Shown: one piece after another, positions 16,452-26,200 of the stretch
Layout: each line of letters begins with the position of its first letter
Position numbering within the stretch: the stretch's first letter is position 1
DNA from: Candidatus Competibacteraceae bacterium
GTDB taxonomy: Bacteria > Pseudomonadota > Gammaproteobacteria > Competibacterales > Competibacteraceae
DNA length: 64,000 bases
Reading direction: 5' to 3'
NCBI GenBank assembly: GCA_016713505.1
Contig: JADJPA010000001.1
Coordinates: 2,555,501-2,619,500, forward strand
Program-made: the position numbers and the translations under genes
Notes under the pieces: generated by a model
Databases searched by the model: none
Seen by the model: only the letters and a program-made list of their open reading frames with translations
What the model was told of the DNA's origin: nothing

Positions 16452-17099
16452 TTAAGAGAAAAACAGCGTGATAATAAAATTGCGAATGCTGCTGACCAGA
16501 GGCATCAAGTCCAGGACACCGCTGACCAATAAAAACAACAGAACCATCAAACCATAAGGCTCGAAGCGGGCCATCAGCAACCCGAAGCGCTCCGGCAGGA
16601 AGCCCGCCAGCACCCGCGAACCATCCAACGGCGGCACCGGCAGCAGGTTGAGCACGCCCAACATGACGTTGACATCGATACCGACGACACCCATCAACAG
16701 CAGCGGCTCCCCCGCCCAGGCCAGCGTATCCTCCAAACCGTGGCCGACCAGCGCCAGCAAGCCCCAGCCCAGCGCCATGAGCAAATTCGCCGTCGGCCCG
16801 GCCAGCGCCACCAGCGCCATATCGCGTTTGGGGTGGCGCAAGCGCTGGTAGTTGACCGGCACCGGCTTGGCCCAGCCGAAGATGAAACCGCCGAGCACAT
16901 ATAGCAATCCCGGAACCAACACGGTGCCGACCGGATCGACGTGCCGCAACGGATTGAGGCTGAGCCGGCCTTGCGATTGGGCGGTGGTGTCGCCGAAGCG
17001 CAAGGCCGCCCAGCCGTGCGCCACCTCGTGCAAGGTGATGGCAAACAACAGCGGCGGCGCCATTAAGACGATCAGTTGAATCGCATTCAAGTCTTGCAT
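16452..17099 (-). CDS. Site-2-protease-like M50 membrane metallopeptidase
   Basis: A 215-residue polytopic membrane protein of peptidase family M50B. HEVAH at residues 24-28 lies within the first helix, and the second zinc site appears as NLLPVPPLDGSRVL, whose Asp is the third ligand. Five or six hydrophobic segments are visible and no PDZ domain is present, placing it in the compact group with the FWAKPVPVN-like motif (GWAKPVPVNY). These proteins cleave within membrane helices; substrates of this group are unknown. It lies between yciO and trpS, a conserved place. Confidence 0.9.
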   Translation of the reverse strand: MQDLNAIQLIVLMAPPLLFAITLHEVAHGWAALRFGDTTAQSQGRLSLNPLRHVDPVGTVLVPGLLYVLGGFIFGWAKPVPVNYQRLRHPKRDMALVALAGPTANLLMALGWGLLALVGHGLEDTLAWAGEPLLLMGVVGIDVNVMLGVLNLLPVPPLDGSRVLAGFLPERFGLLMARFEPYGLMVLLFLLVSGVLDLMPLVSSIRNFIITLFFS

Positions 17100-17132
17100 G
17101 ACGCGATTATACGCAGCGCTGCTCGATACGGC

Positions 17133-17753
17133 CTAGAGAAAAGGGCCGGCGTCCCCCAGCCCCTGGCGGATCAGCTCCGGGGCGTCGCCGGTCAGGTCCA
17201 GCACCGTGGTGGGCTCGCGCCGGCCGGGACCGCCGTCGATGAGCAAATCCACCTCCTTGCTCAAGCGTTCCGCGATGTCTTGCGGATCGGTCAACGGCCA
17301 ATCGTCGCCCGGCAGGCTGAGCGTGCAACTCATGATCGGCTCGCCCAATTCCGCCAGCAACGCGCGGGCGATGACGTTATCCGGCACCCGGATGCCGATG
17401 GTCTTGCGGCGGGGATGCTGCAAGCGGCGCGGGACTTCGTGAGTCGCTTGCAAGATGAAGGTGAACGGACCCGGCGTGGCCGCCTTGAGCAAGCGGTAGC
17501 GCTGGTTGTCCACCTTGGCGTAGGTGGCGATCTCCGACAGATCGCGGCATACCAGGGTAAAGTTGTGATGGCGGTCGGTCTGGCGGATGTGGCGGATGCG
17601 CTCCGCCGCCGCCTTGTCGCCCAGCCGACACCCCAGCGCGTAACTGGAGTCGGTCGGATACGCGATGACCCCGCCCGCGCCCAGGCGTTCCACCGCCTGA
17701 GCGATCAGGCGCGGTTGCGGGTTGAGCGGATGGATTTGTAAAAAACGGCTCAT
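17133..17753 (-). CDS. yciO: YciO, YrdC/Sua5-family protein
   Basis: A 206-residue cytoplasmic protein with the YrdC fold that binds dsRNA and ATP. Landmarks are GGVIAYPTDSSYALGC, the KxR-like pocket, GPFTFILQATHEVPRRL and KTIGIRVPDN. Members of the TsaC/Sua5 branch make threonylcarbamoyl-AMP for the t6A base of tRNA; YciO is a paralogue whose activity is less certain. It is the first gene of the trpS-scpAB-rluB group. The PHP-domain gene (trpH) that often stands directly upstream is absent; the divergent neighbour is yciB. Confidence 0.88.
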   Translation of the reverse strand: MSRFLQIHPLNPQPRLIAQAVERLGAGGVIAYPTDSSYALGCRLGDKAAAERIRHIRQTDRHHNFTLVCRDLSEIATYAKVDNQRYRLLKAATPGPFTFILQATHEVPRRLQHPRRKTIGIRVPDNVIARALLAELGEPIMSCTLSLPGDDWPLTDPQDIAERLSKEVDLLIDGGPGRREPTTVLDLTGDAPELIRQGLGDAGPFL

Positions 17754-17903
17754 AACCTGTACTATTCTCTGCGCGTGTCAATAATGATCGAACTGGCAAG
17801 CTTGCAGTTCGGGGTCTTGTTCGTTCGAGACGGCCACTGCGGGGCCTCCTTTCTTTCATCCGCCCGCCTCCCTGCATCTTACAAACGGAATCTCGCTACC
17901 GGC

Positions 17904-18452
17904 ATGAAATTGCTGTTTGACTTCCTGCCCATCGTCTTGTTCTTCGTCGCCTACAAACTGGCGGACATTTATGTCGCCACCGGGGTGTTGATCGTCGCGA
18001 CCCTGGCCCAGGTCGGCTGGACTTGGTTCCGCCAGCGCCGGATCGAGAAAATGCCGCTGATCACCGCCGGACTGGTGCTGGTGTTGGGTGGCGCGACCTT
18101 GGCCCTGCACGATCCGATCTTCGTCAAATGGAAACCGACCGTCGTAAACTGGTTGTTTGGCTTGGCTTTCATAGGCAGCCGCTTCATCGGCCAGAAAACG
18201 CTGCTGGAGCGGATGATGGGCGCTCAATTGGAACTTCCCGCCGCGGTCTGGGTCAAGCTGACATTTGCTTGGGCGGTCTTCTTTTTGGTGATGGGCGCGG
18301 TCAATCTCTATGTCGCGTTCACATTCGATGAAAACACCTGGGTCAATTTCAAGCTGTTCGGAATACTGGGCCTGACGCTGTTGTTCATTCTGGCGCAAGC
18401 CGCCTACATGAGCCGCCATCTCAATACCGACGATCCGTCCAAGGAATCTTGA
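17904..18452 (+). CDS. yciB: Septation protein A / YciB inner-membrane protein
   Basis: A 182-residue polytopic membrane protein, the standard length for YciB (IspZ), with five or so helices. The start MKLLFDFLPIVLFFVAYK is the family's N-terminal signature, which fixes ATG 17904 instead of the longer frame from 17775. It takes part in cell-envelope synthesis and division with elongasome and divisome proteins. It heads the plus-strand group yciB-yciI-bolA-parvulin; AAGGA near its stop serves yciI. Confidence 0.93.
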   Translation: MKLLFDFLPIVLFFVAYKLADIYVATGVLIVATLAQVGWTWFRQRRIEKMPLITAGLVLVLGGATLALHDPIFVKWKPTVVNWLFGLAFIGSRFIGQKTLLERMMGAQLELPAAVWVKLTFAWAVFFLVMGAVNLYVAFTFDENTWVNFKLFGILGLTLLFILAQAAYMSRHLNTDDPSKES

Positions 18453-18454
18453 TC

Positions 18455-18757
18455 ATGCTATATGCGATTTTGGGCCGCGACGCGCCCGACAGCCTGGAGC
18501 AGCGCCTGGCGGCGCGCCCTGCCCATCTGGAGCGCTTGCAAGATCTGTTGGCCGAGGGTCGTCTGATCCTGGCCGGACCGCTGCCCGCCATCGACGGTCC
18601 CGATCCCGGTTCGGCTGGTTTCCAGGGCAGTCTGATGGTCGTCGAATTCTCCTCGCTGGAAGAGGCCCGAGCGTGGGCCAAGGCCGATCCTTATGTCGCC
18701 GCCGGCGTATTCGCGGCAGTCGACGTGTATCCCTTCCGCAAAGTGCTGCCGGCGTGA
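18455..18757 (+). CDS. yciI: YciI-like protein
   Basis: A 100-residue ferredoxin-like alpha/beta domain related to EthD and muconolactone isomerases. The family His/Asp pair is represented by ARPAHLERLQDLLAEGRLILAGPLPAIDG. ATG 18455 follows AAGGA; the TTG at 18449 is ignored. It overlaps the following bolA start as GTGA. YciI proteins occur beside YciB in many proteobacteria; the reaction is unknown. Confidence 0.9.
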   Translation: MLYAILGRDAPDSLEQRLAARPAHLERLQDLLAEGRLILAGPLPAIDGPDPGSAGFQGSLMVVEFSSLEEARAWAKADPYVAAGVFAAVDVYPFRKVLPA

Positions 18758-19044
18758 GCGACCGCATCGCCCTGATCGAGCAACGCTTGCGCGCCGCGCT
18801 GGCGCCCGAGCAGCTGGAGATCGTGGATGACAGCGCCGCTCACGCCGGTCACGCCGGTGCGCGCGAAGGCGGCCATTTTACCCTGCGTATCGTCTCGGCC
18901 GCTTTTACCGGCAAGCCCCTCATTCAGCGCCACCGTATGATTCATGCGGCGGTGGCCGACCTCATGCGCCGGGAGATTCACGCCTTGAGCATCAATAAGG
19001 CCCAAACCCCGGACGAAGCCCGTTCCTCAATCCCTGGAACCTAG
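18754..19044 (+). CDS. BolA-family protein
   Basis: A 96-residue BolA/IbaG-type protein with the helix-turn-like core, including the characteristic GGHFTLRIVSAAFTGKPLIQRHRMI (given here in part: GGHFTLRIVS and GKPLIQRHRMI) and the final HALSI strand. BolA proteins pair with monothiol glutaredoxins through an Fe-S cluster and affect iron handling and morphology. The start GTG 18754 overlaps the yciI stop by 4 bases (GTGA), so a coupled translation is likely. Confidence 0.92.
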   Translation: MSDRIALIEQRLRAALAPEQLEIVDDSAAHAGHAGAREGGHFTLRIVSAAFTGKPLIQRHRMIHAAVADLMRREIHALSINKAQTPDEARSSIPGT

Positions 19045-19065
19045 CCTACGATGGAAACCACTCTG

Positions 19066-20043
19066 ATGAAAATCAACAAACTGACCTTCCCACTGCTGGC
19101 CTTGTCTTCCGCGCTGCTGCTATCCGGCGCGGCGCTGGCCGCCGATGACAAGAAAGCCGAAGCGGCCGCGCCAACCGCGCCAACCGCGCCAACCGCGCTG
19201 ACCGCTCCAGCGCCGCCCGCCAAACCGGTCGAATTCACCATTCCCGACCCGGTCGCGGTGGTCAACGGCAAGCCGATTCCCAAGGCGGCGTTCGAGCAAT
19301 ACGTCCAACAGTTGCGCGGCCGCACCAAGGTCGACTCGCCGGAGGCCAGTAAGTCATTGATCGATCAACTCGTCTTGGAAGAACTGCTGGTCCAGCAAGC
19401 CGACAAGCAGAAGCTGGCCGAGACCCCGGAGATCAAGCAGCAGTTGGCCATGGTCCAGCGCAGCCTGCTGGCCAGCAGCGTGATCCGCCGGATGTTGAAC
19501 GACAACGCGCCCGGCGAAGACGCCATCAAGAAAGAATATGAAACCGCCACGGCGGCGATGAAGGGTAAAGAGTATAAGGCCAGCCATATCTTGGTGGATT
19601 CCGAGGATAAGGCCAAGGAAATCATCGCCGAACTCAAGAAAGGCGGTAATTTCGCCGAATTGGCCAAGGCCAAATCCAGCGACAGCTCCAAGGACAACGG
19701 CGGCGATCTGGGCTGGTTCACGCCGAGCATGATGGTGCCGCCGTTCGCGCAAGCGGTCGCCAAGATGGAAAAAGGCAAATACAGCGAACAGCCGGTGCAA
19801 ACCTCGTTTGGCTGGCACGTCATTCAGTTGGAAGACATTCGCGATGCGACACCGCCCTCGCTGGACGAGTTGAAACCGCAAATCACCCAGATGCTGCAAA
19901 GCCGGATGGTGAACGATTATCTGGAAAAACTGAAAGCCGACGCCAAGGTCGACGTCAAGGAAATCCAGGTCAGCGAAGCCGCCAAGCCAGCGGCGGAACC
20001 GGCCAAGACCGTCAAGGAAGAAAAGAAGGAAGAAAAGAAATAA
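19066..20043 (+). CDS. Exported parvulin-type peptidyl-prolyl isomerase
   Basis: A 325-residue periplasmic foldase. A Sec signal peptide (residues 1-26, ending GAALA) is followed by an Ala/Pro/Thr-rich spacer made of three near-identical 9-base repeats (19168-19194), a SurA-like N-terminal helical part (VAVVNGKPIPKAAFEQY) and one parvulin domain at about 160-260 with ASHILVDSEDKAKEI, GGDLGWF and FGWHVIQLED. The C-terminus is Lys/Glu-rich. It assists folding or isomerises prolines in exported proteins. ATG 19066 at the signal peptide is preferred to 19051. The gene ends 24 bases before a strong terminator. Confidence 0.9.
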   Translation: MKINKLTFPLLALSSALLLSGAALAADDKKAEAAAPTAPTAPTALTAPAPPAKPVEFTIPDPVAVVNGKPIPKAAFEQYVQQLRGRTKVDSPEASKSLIDQLVLEELLVQQADKQKLAETPEIKQQLAMVQRSLLASSVIRRMLNDNAPGEDAIKKEYETATAAMKGKEYKASHILVDSEDKAKEIIAELKKGGNFAELAKAKSSDSSKDNGGDLGWFTPSMMVPPFAQAVAKMEKGKYSEQPVQTSFGWHVIQLEDIRDATPPSLDELKPQITQMLQSRMVNDYLEKLKADAKVDVKEIQVSEAAKPAAEPAKTVKEEKKEEKK

Positions 20044-20066
20044 CCGCGAACCTTGCTAGCGCGTCC

Positions 20067-20096
20067 GCCCTCTCCCGAGCGGGAGAGGGCGTTTAT
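20067..20096. terminator. Terminator between parvulin and ligA
   Basis: A 10-base perfect stem GCCCTCTCCC (20067-20076) with GGGAGAGGGC (20081-20090) around a 4-base loop, followed by GTTTAT on the plus strand. It lies between two convergent stop codons (20043 and 20093). The plus-strand side has the better T-tract, but with so stable a stem it may serve both genes. Confidence 0.65.
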
Positions 20097-22120
20097 CCTC
20101 CCAGCAACGCCAGCAACCCCAGCTCGTCCAACACCGTCACCCCGAGCTCCCGCGCTTTATCCAGCTTGGAGCCCGCATCGCGGCCCGCCACGACATAATC
20201 GGTCTTCTTGGACACGCTGCCCGCCACCTTGGCACCCAGGGTCCGCAGCCGGGCGGTCGCCTGATCGCGGCTCAGCGACTCCAGGGTTCCAGTCAACACC
20301 ACCGTCTTGCCGGCGAGCGTGCGATCACCGCTGGCGGGTGGCGCTGTTTCAGGCCAGCGCACGCCAGCGGCCCGCAACCGCGCGATAATCTCCAGATTGT
20401 GCGGCTCCTGAAAAAAGGCCCGGATCGCCGCCGCCACCACCGATCCGACATCGGGCACGTGCCGCAGCCGTTCTTCATCCACCGCTAGCAATGCATCCAA
20501 CGCACCGAAATGCTCCGCCAGCGCCAAAGCCGTCGACTCGCCAACTTCACGAATGCCGAGCGCGTACAGGAAGCGCGCCAGCGTGGTGGTTTTAGCTCGT
20601 TCCAACGCCTCGACCAGCTTGGCGGCGGATCTCGAACCCATCCGCTCCAGCTCCGCCAATGCGCCCGCATCGAGCGAAAATAGATCGGCGGGATCGCGCA
20701 CCAGTTCCCGCTCGATCAGTTGCTCGACTAGTTTGTCGCCCAACCCATCGATATTCAAAGCCCGGCGCGAGGCAAAATGGCGGATCGTCTCCTTGCGTTG
20801 CGCCCGACAATATAAACCACCCACGCAGCGCGCCACGGCTTCGCCCGCGGCGCGCTCGATGCGCGATCCGCACACCGGGCAGGTTTCCGGCATGGCATAC
20901 GGTCGCGCCTCGGGCGGGCGACGCTCCAACACCACCCCGCTGACCTCGGGAATCACATCGCCGGCCCGGCGCACTTGCACGGTATCGCCGACCCGCACAT
21001 CCTTGCGGGCGACTTCATCGGCATTGTGCAGGGTCGCATTGGTGACGGTGACCCCGCCCACGAACACCGGCTTGAGCCGCGCCACCGGCGTGATCGCCCC
21101 GGTGCGGCCGACCTGCACCTCGATGGCCTCGACCACGGTCAGTTCTTCCTGAGCGGGGAATTTGTGGGCCACCGCCCAGCGTGGCTCGCGGGTACGAAAA
21201 CCCAATTGCCGCTGCCAGTCAAGGCGATTGACCTTGTACACCACGCCATCGATATCGAACGGCAAGGTCTCGCGCTTCGCGGCGACGGCTCGATGAAAAG
21301 CGCTCAAACCCTCCGCCCCTCGCGCCACCGCACGCTCGTCGCTCACCGGCAAACCCCAGTTCGCCAGTGCGTCGAGCACCTCACCGTGGGTCGCGGGCGC
21401 TTCCCAACCCTGCGTCTCGCCCAAGCCGTAGGCGAAAAAAGACAGGGGACGTTTCGCCGCGATGGTCGGATCGAGCTGGCGGATGCTGCCGGCCGCGCCG
21501 TTGCGGGGATTGACTAGCGCGGGCAAGCTCGCCGCCCGCTGCCGGGCGTTATAGCGCTCGAAATCCGGGCGGCTCATGTACACTTCGCCGCGCACTTCCA
21601 GCACGTCCGGCGCGACGCCGCGCAGCCGCAGCGGCACCGCCTTGATGGTGCGCACGTTCTGCGTGACCTCCTCGCCGGTTTCGCCATCGCCGCGGGTGGC
21701 GGCCTGCACCAGCCGGCCCTTTTCGTAGCGCAAGCTGATCGCCAAGCCGTCGAATTTCAATTCGCAGGCGTACTCCACAGGTTCGGCCGCCGCCCCCAAA
21801 CCTAGTTCGCGCCGTACCTGAGCATCGAACGCCTTGGCTCCGCCCGGACCGATATCGGTTTCGGTCCGGATCGAAAGCATGGCAACGCGATGCCGGACCG
21901 GCTCGAAGCGATCGAGCGCCTTGCCGCCGACGCGCTGGGTGGGGGAGGTAGGGTCGTAAAGTTCGGGATAGTCTACTTCCAGCGCCTGCAATTCCCGAAA
22001 CAGCCGATCGTATTCGGCGTCGGGAACGGCCGGTTCATCCAGCACGTAGTAGCGGTAGTTGTGCTGGTCGAGCTGAGCGCGTAGCTCCAAGGCTCGCTGG
22101 GCGGCGGCGGGAGCCGTCAT
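20093..22120 (-). CDS. ligA: NAD-dependent DNA ligase
   Basis: A 675-residue enzyme, the normal length, that seals nicks in replication and repair using NAD+. The adenylated Lys is K122 in CELKFDG; the N-terminal Ia region (YYVLDEPAVPDAEYDRL) binds NMN. The order continues with OB fold, a Cys4 zinc finger (CPVCG ... RCVGGLYC), helix-hairpin-helix repeats, and a BRCT domain (LAGKTVVLTGTLESLSRDQ) at the end. It follows zipA on the minus strand, the smc-zipA-ligA order typical of Pseudomonas relatives. Its 3' end sits against a shared terminator. Confidence 0.97.
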   Translation of the reverse strand: MTAPAAAQRALELRAQLDQHNYRYYVLDEPAVPDAEYDRLFRELQALEVDYPELYDPTSPTQRVGGKALDRFEPVRHRVAMLSIRTETDIGPGGAKAFDAQVRRELGLGAAAEPVEYACELKFDGLAISLRYEKGRLVQAATRGDGETGEEVTQNVRTIKAVPLRLRGVAPDVLEVRGEVYMSRPDFERYNARQRAASLPALVNPRNGAAGSIRQLDPTIAAKRPLSFFAYGLGETQGWEAPATHGEVLDALANWGLPVSDERAVARGAEGLSAFHRAVAAKRETLPFDIDGVVYKVNRLDWQRQLGFRTREPRWAVAHKFPAQEELTVVEAIEVQVGRTGAITPVARLKPVFVGGVTVTNATLHNADEVARKDVRVGDTVQVRRAGDVIPEVSGVVLERRPPEARPYAMPETCPVCGSRIERAAGEAVARCVGGLYCRAQRKETIRHFASRRALNIDGLGDKLVEQLIERELVRDPADLFSLDAGALAELERMGSRSAAKLVEALERAKTTTLARFLYALGIREVGESTALALAEHFGALDALLAVDEERLRHVPDVGSVVAAAIRAFFQEPHNLEIIARLRAAGVRWPETAPPASGDRTLAGKTVVLTGTLESLSRDQATARLRTLGAKVAGSVSKKTDYVVAGRDAGSKLDKARELGVTVLDELGLLALLGG

Positions 22121-22164
22121 GGCAGGTGTCGTTTCGGCTCGGAAACTTCGGTGCGGGCCAGCGC

Positions 22165-23043
22165 CTAGCGCGCCGCCCGTTCTAACTTGGCGACCCTATC
22201 GCGCAGGTTCAGCAGGCCCTGATTGGTCAGCTTGTGGCGGTGTTCGTCGCAAATCACGCCGCCCAGCTTGCGGGCGACATGATCGACGGCGAGCACTAGC
22301 AGGTCCAAGGCTTTCATGCCGTCTAGCGGGCCGGGCAAGGTCATAAAGACCAACAAGCCCGGCGTCGCCAACTCGTCCAGCGTCTCCGGCTGAAACGAAC
22401 CCGGCTTGCGCAGGTGCGCCAGACTGAAGACCGGGGTATACATGGAGGTCGCGCCTTCCGGATGGCGCTCGAACAAACCCGCCTCGCTCAATAAGAACCC
22501 CCCCTCTTCGGCCGCCGCTTGGATATCAACACCCTTGAACAATTGATGGCGCGGCGCGAGGATGGTCAAGGCGATGGTGGTCTTGGGCGGAGCGGAGGCT
22601 TCGGCCAGCGGCGGAGGCTCGACAGCGGGCCTCAGCGGCGCGGGCGGCGCCGCGCCGGGCGTTCTGCCCGGCAGCTTCTTCTTAAAATCCTTCAAACCGT
22701 TCATGCGCTTGGCCAGCGTCAGCGGCGGCTTGACAAGCGGAGGCGTCTGTTCGGCGTCGGCGTCGCGCGGGATCGGCCGAATTTCCACGTCCACCAGTAT
22801 CTTGTCGGCCAAATGATGATCGGGGGTCACCCGGCCCACCCCGCCGATTTCATGGCCCTCAAGCGCTTCTTCCGCCAAATCGGGAGAGGTATCGCCCAAC
22901 ATCGGTTCGCTTGCTGAAGACCGGCGCCGCCGTTTGCGGATTTCTTCTTTCAGGCGCGCGCGGATGCCCCAAAGATAGATCAGGGCGACCACGACAATCC
23001 CGATACCGGCCAGCAGCCACTGTAATTGCGTTTTCTCTTCCAT
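22165..23043 (-). CDS. zipA: Cell division protein ZipA
   Basis: A 292-residue bitopic inner-membrane protein that ties FtsZ to the membrane. An N-terminal helix (residues 8-27, WLLAGIGIVVVALIYLWG) is followed by a basic patch, a Pro-rich linker and the ZipA FtsZ-binding domain from about residue 150, with TIALTILAPRHQLFKGVDI and AREVARKLGG-like C-terminal helix (VDHVARKLGGVICDEHRH). ZipA is confined to gammaproteobacteria, which supports the taxonomic call. Upstream lies a 207-base gap to smc that may hold a promoter; ligA follows after 44 bases. Confidence 0.94.
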   Translation of the reverse strand: MEEKTQLQWLLAGIGIVVVALIYLWGIRARLKEEIRKRRRRSSASEPMLGDTSPDLAEEALEGHEIGGVGRVTPDHHLADKILVDVEIRPIPRDADAEQTPPLVKPPLTLAKRMNGLKDFKKKLPGRTPGAAPPAPLRPAVEPPPLAEASAPPKTTIALTILAPRHQLFKGVDIQAAAEEGGFLLSEAGLFERHPEGATSMYTPVFSLAHLRKPGSFQPETLDELATPGLLVFMTLPGPLDGMKALDLLVLAVDHVARKLGGVICDEHRHKLTNQGLLNLRDRVAKLERAAR

Positions 23044-23250
23044 AAATACAAGGCCCTAGATTGCGCCAGCCGCAACCAGTTTTCGCCACGGTTATTTTAT
23101 TGGAGCGGTTTTTCCTGACCCAGCCGCGTCAGGGGTTGGGGAGAAGACCCCACCGTTCCATCTATAAAGGAATTACTTTAACAAATGCCGCCGGCCGCCG
23201 CATTATCCGTCAGCACCAACCCAACGCGGAGTCGCGCCGAGCGAGCGCTT

Positions 23251-26200
23251 TCAATAGCCGGCCTCGGCCAATCGCACCGCTGCCTCGACGTCGACCGCGA
23301 CCAGCCGAGAGACGCCCGGTTCCTGCATGGTCACCCCCGCCAGATGCCGGGCGATTTCCATGGTCGCTTTGTTGTGGGTGACAAAGACGAATTGCACCCG
23401 CGCCGACAGTTCCTGAACCAATGCGCCAAACCGGCCGATGTTGGTTTCATCCAACGGTGCGTCCACTTCATCCAGCAGACAGAAGGGAGCGGGATTGAGC
23501 TGGAAAATGGCGAACACCAGAGCGATGGCGGTCAAGGCCTTCTCACCGCCGGACAGCAAGCTGATCGCACCGATCCGCTTGCCGGGCGGTTTGGCCATGA
23601 TCGCCACGCCGGCATCCAACACATCGTCACCGACCAGCGTCAAATGGGCCTGCCCCCCGCCGAACAAGCGCGGAAACAAGGCGCCCAAGCCGGTGCTGAC
23701 CCGTTCGAAGGTGTCCTGAAACCGGGTGCGGGTCTCGCCATCGATCTTGCGAACAGCGCTCTCCAAGGCGGTCAAGGCATCCAGCAAATCAGCGTTTTGC
23801 GCGTCCAGAAACTGTTTGCGCTCGGTCAGTTGCGCGCATTCCTCGACCGCCGCCAGATTGATCGGGCCCAGCCGCTGAATCCGGCGCTCGACTTGCGCCA
23901 GCCGCTCCAGCCAGTCCGCTTCGACCGCGCCGGGCTCCAGCTTTAAGAGCGTCGGTTCCGGCTCTGCCCCGAGTTCGCGCAGTTGCTCGCTCAGAGTATC
24001 CTGGCGGATGCGGGTTTCGCTCCAAGCCAGCCGCCGTTCCTCGATCGTCCGGCGTCGCGCCTCAGCCCGCTGTTCGCAGCGACCGCGGCTTTGTTCCGCT
24101 TCCGCCAATGCCGCTTCCTGAGCATCCAGCGCTTGGCGCGCTTCCCGCAGCTCCGCTTCGACCGTGAGTTGCGTTTCAAGGCAACGCGCCAGATCATCCT
24201 CGGCGGTCGCCAGCGCCGCAGCGCCAGCGATATCGTCCGCCTGCTCCTGACGTTCGTGCTGGAGCTGCAACTGTTGGCGCTGTGCGTCCAACCGTTCCAG
24301 CGCTTGGCGGACGGCGGCCAGTTGCGCCCGCAAGGTTTCGCCGGCCGCCGCCTGACGCGCCACCTCCCGGCGGGCGGCGTCGGCGTGGGCCTGCGCCTGC
24401 CGCATCGCCTCACTCGCCCGCTCGCGAGCGTCGAGCAGGTTGGCGCGCTCCGCCTGTCCATCCTGCCGCGCCGCCGCTGCCTCATCCAGCCGCAGCCGCG
24501 CCAGTTGCAGCTGCTCTCGGTCGTGGCGGCCTTGCGCTTCCAGCTCTGTCCGTTCCTCCGCGAGATGGGCGCACCGATCGCGCGCCTGTCGCCACTGGGT
24601 CCGCAACGCTTGCAACTGGCCTTGAATCCGAGCGTGGTCGCGCTGGCGGTCGTTGATGGTCTGCTGCACCTCCCGCCGTTGCCGCTCCAGCTCATCGTGC
24701 AGCCGGAGTTGGAGTTGCTCGGCGCGGGCCGAGCGTTCTTGCAAACGGTTCTCGGCCTCTTGTAACTCTGACTCCAGACGGCGGATTTCGCGCTCGCGCC
24801 GCAGCACGCCTCCATCGTCTTCGTCGCGAGCCAACCGCAGCCAGCGCCGCCCGCACAATAGACCGTCCGGCGTCACCAGCACCTCGTCATCCGCCAACCT
24901 GGCGCGACGGGCCAGCGCCTCGGCCAAGCTGGTCGCCGTATCCACGCCATCGAGCAGGCCGAGCAGCGGCCACGGGGCCTGGACCTTGACCGCCAGCCCG
25001 GCAGCCGCTCGACCGTTGCGCTGGGCGACCGCCGGTTCGAACAGGGTCAACCGGCCGCGCAGCCGCTCCTCGATCGCTGGCGCCAGCGCGCCCAGATCCG
25101 GCACGCAGATCGCCTCCAGCCAGTCGGACAGCACCGTTTCGACGGCGGTCTCCCAGCCGGGTTCCACTTCAAGCCGTTCGGCCAAGCGGGGCGCTTGCGC
25201 CAGTTCCCGCGCTTGCAACCACTCGTTCACCTCAGCCGCATCCCGACCCAGCGCCGCTTCCTGCAAGGTATGCAGCGACGTTAGCCGGCCGCGTCCGGCC
25301 TGAATCCGCTCGCGGGACAAGCGGATATCCAGATCGGCCTGCCGTAACGCCTCTCGGGTGGCGCCCAACTCCGCCTCAATGTCGGTCAGCCGCTGCTGGG
25401 CGTCCTGTACGTCTTCGGCAAGCGCCGGTTCCAGCCCCTCCAAGTCGCCGCGCTGGCGGTCGAGTTCGGCGGATGCCAGCTGATCCTGCTCGTGCCGCAA
25501 GCGCTCCAGCCGCCGTTCGCCCTGTTCCAATTGGCGTTCGAGATGGCTGATTCGCGTTTGCTCGACCTGCGCCCGCTGCTCGATTTCGCCGCTGTAATGA
25601 CTGAAGCGATCCCAAGCCGCCTGCCCGGCCTGCAAAGCGTTCACGGCGGCGCTCAACCCCGCGTCCGCTTCCTCCTCAACGCTCCGTGCCTCGACCAGGT
25701 TGGGTTCGACGGTGGCCAGGGCCTGGGTCCATTCCGTTTGCTGGAGTCGATCTTGCGCCAGCTGCGCCTCGATCCGCGCCAATGCGGTTGCGGTTTGGCG
25801 TCTATCGTCCTCGCGGCGGCGCCGTAATTCATCCTGATGCCGCACGTATTGTTCGAGCCGGCTGATCTCCGCGCCGGTTTGATAGTAACGACCCTGCGCT
25901 TCGTTATAGGCATCATTCAGTTCGGTCCGCCGCAGCCGCCCGGTTTCGAGTCGGGTTTCCAGCTGGCGCTGTTCGGCCAGGATCGCCTCCAACCCGGTTT
26001 CCTCCTGGCGCAGGTCGCGTTGGTGCGAATCCAACTCGGCGCGCAGCGCCCGCCAGCGCAGGCTCAACAGTTCAGCCTTGAGGCGGCGTTCCTCGGCGCG
26101 GCATTCGCGATACTGACCGGCGGCCCGCGCCTGCCGCTGCAAATGCTGGAGCTGGCGGCCCAACTCCTCGCGCACGTCGTTCAGCCGTTCGAGGTTTTCG

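Noticed and set aside
14591..16471. 626-codon plus-strand open frame opposite scpA and trpS
   Set aside because: A shadow of the high GC content; the minus strand encodes clear ScpA and TrpS, and the plus-strand product is Arg/Gln/His-rich nonsense.
19168..19203. Nine-base tandem repeats in the parvulin gene
   Set aside because: They encode only an Ala-Pro-Thr spacer after the signal peptide, a common feature without further meaning.
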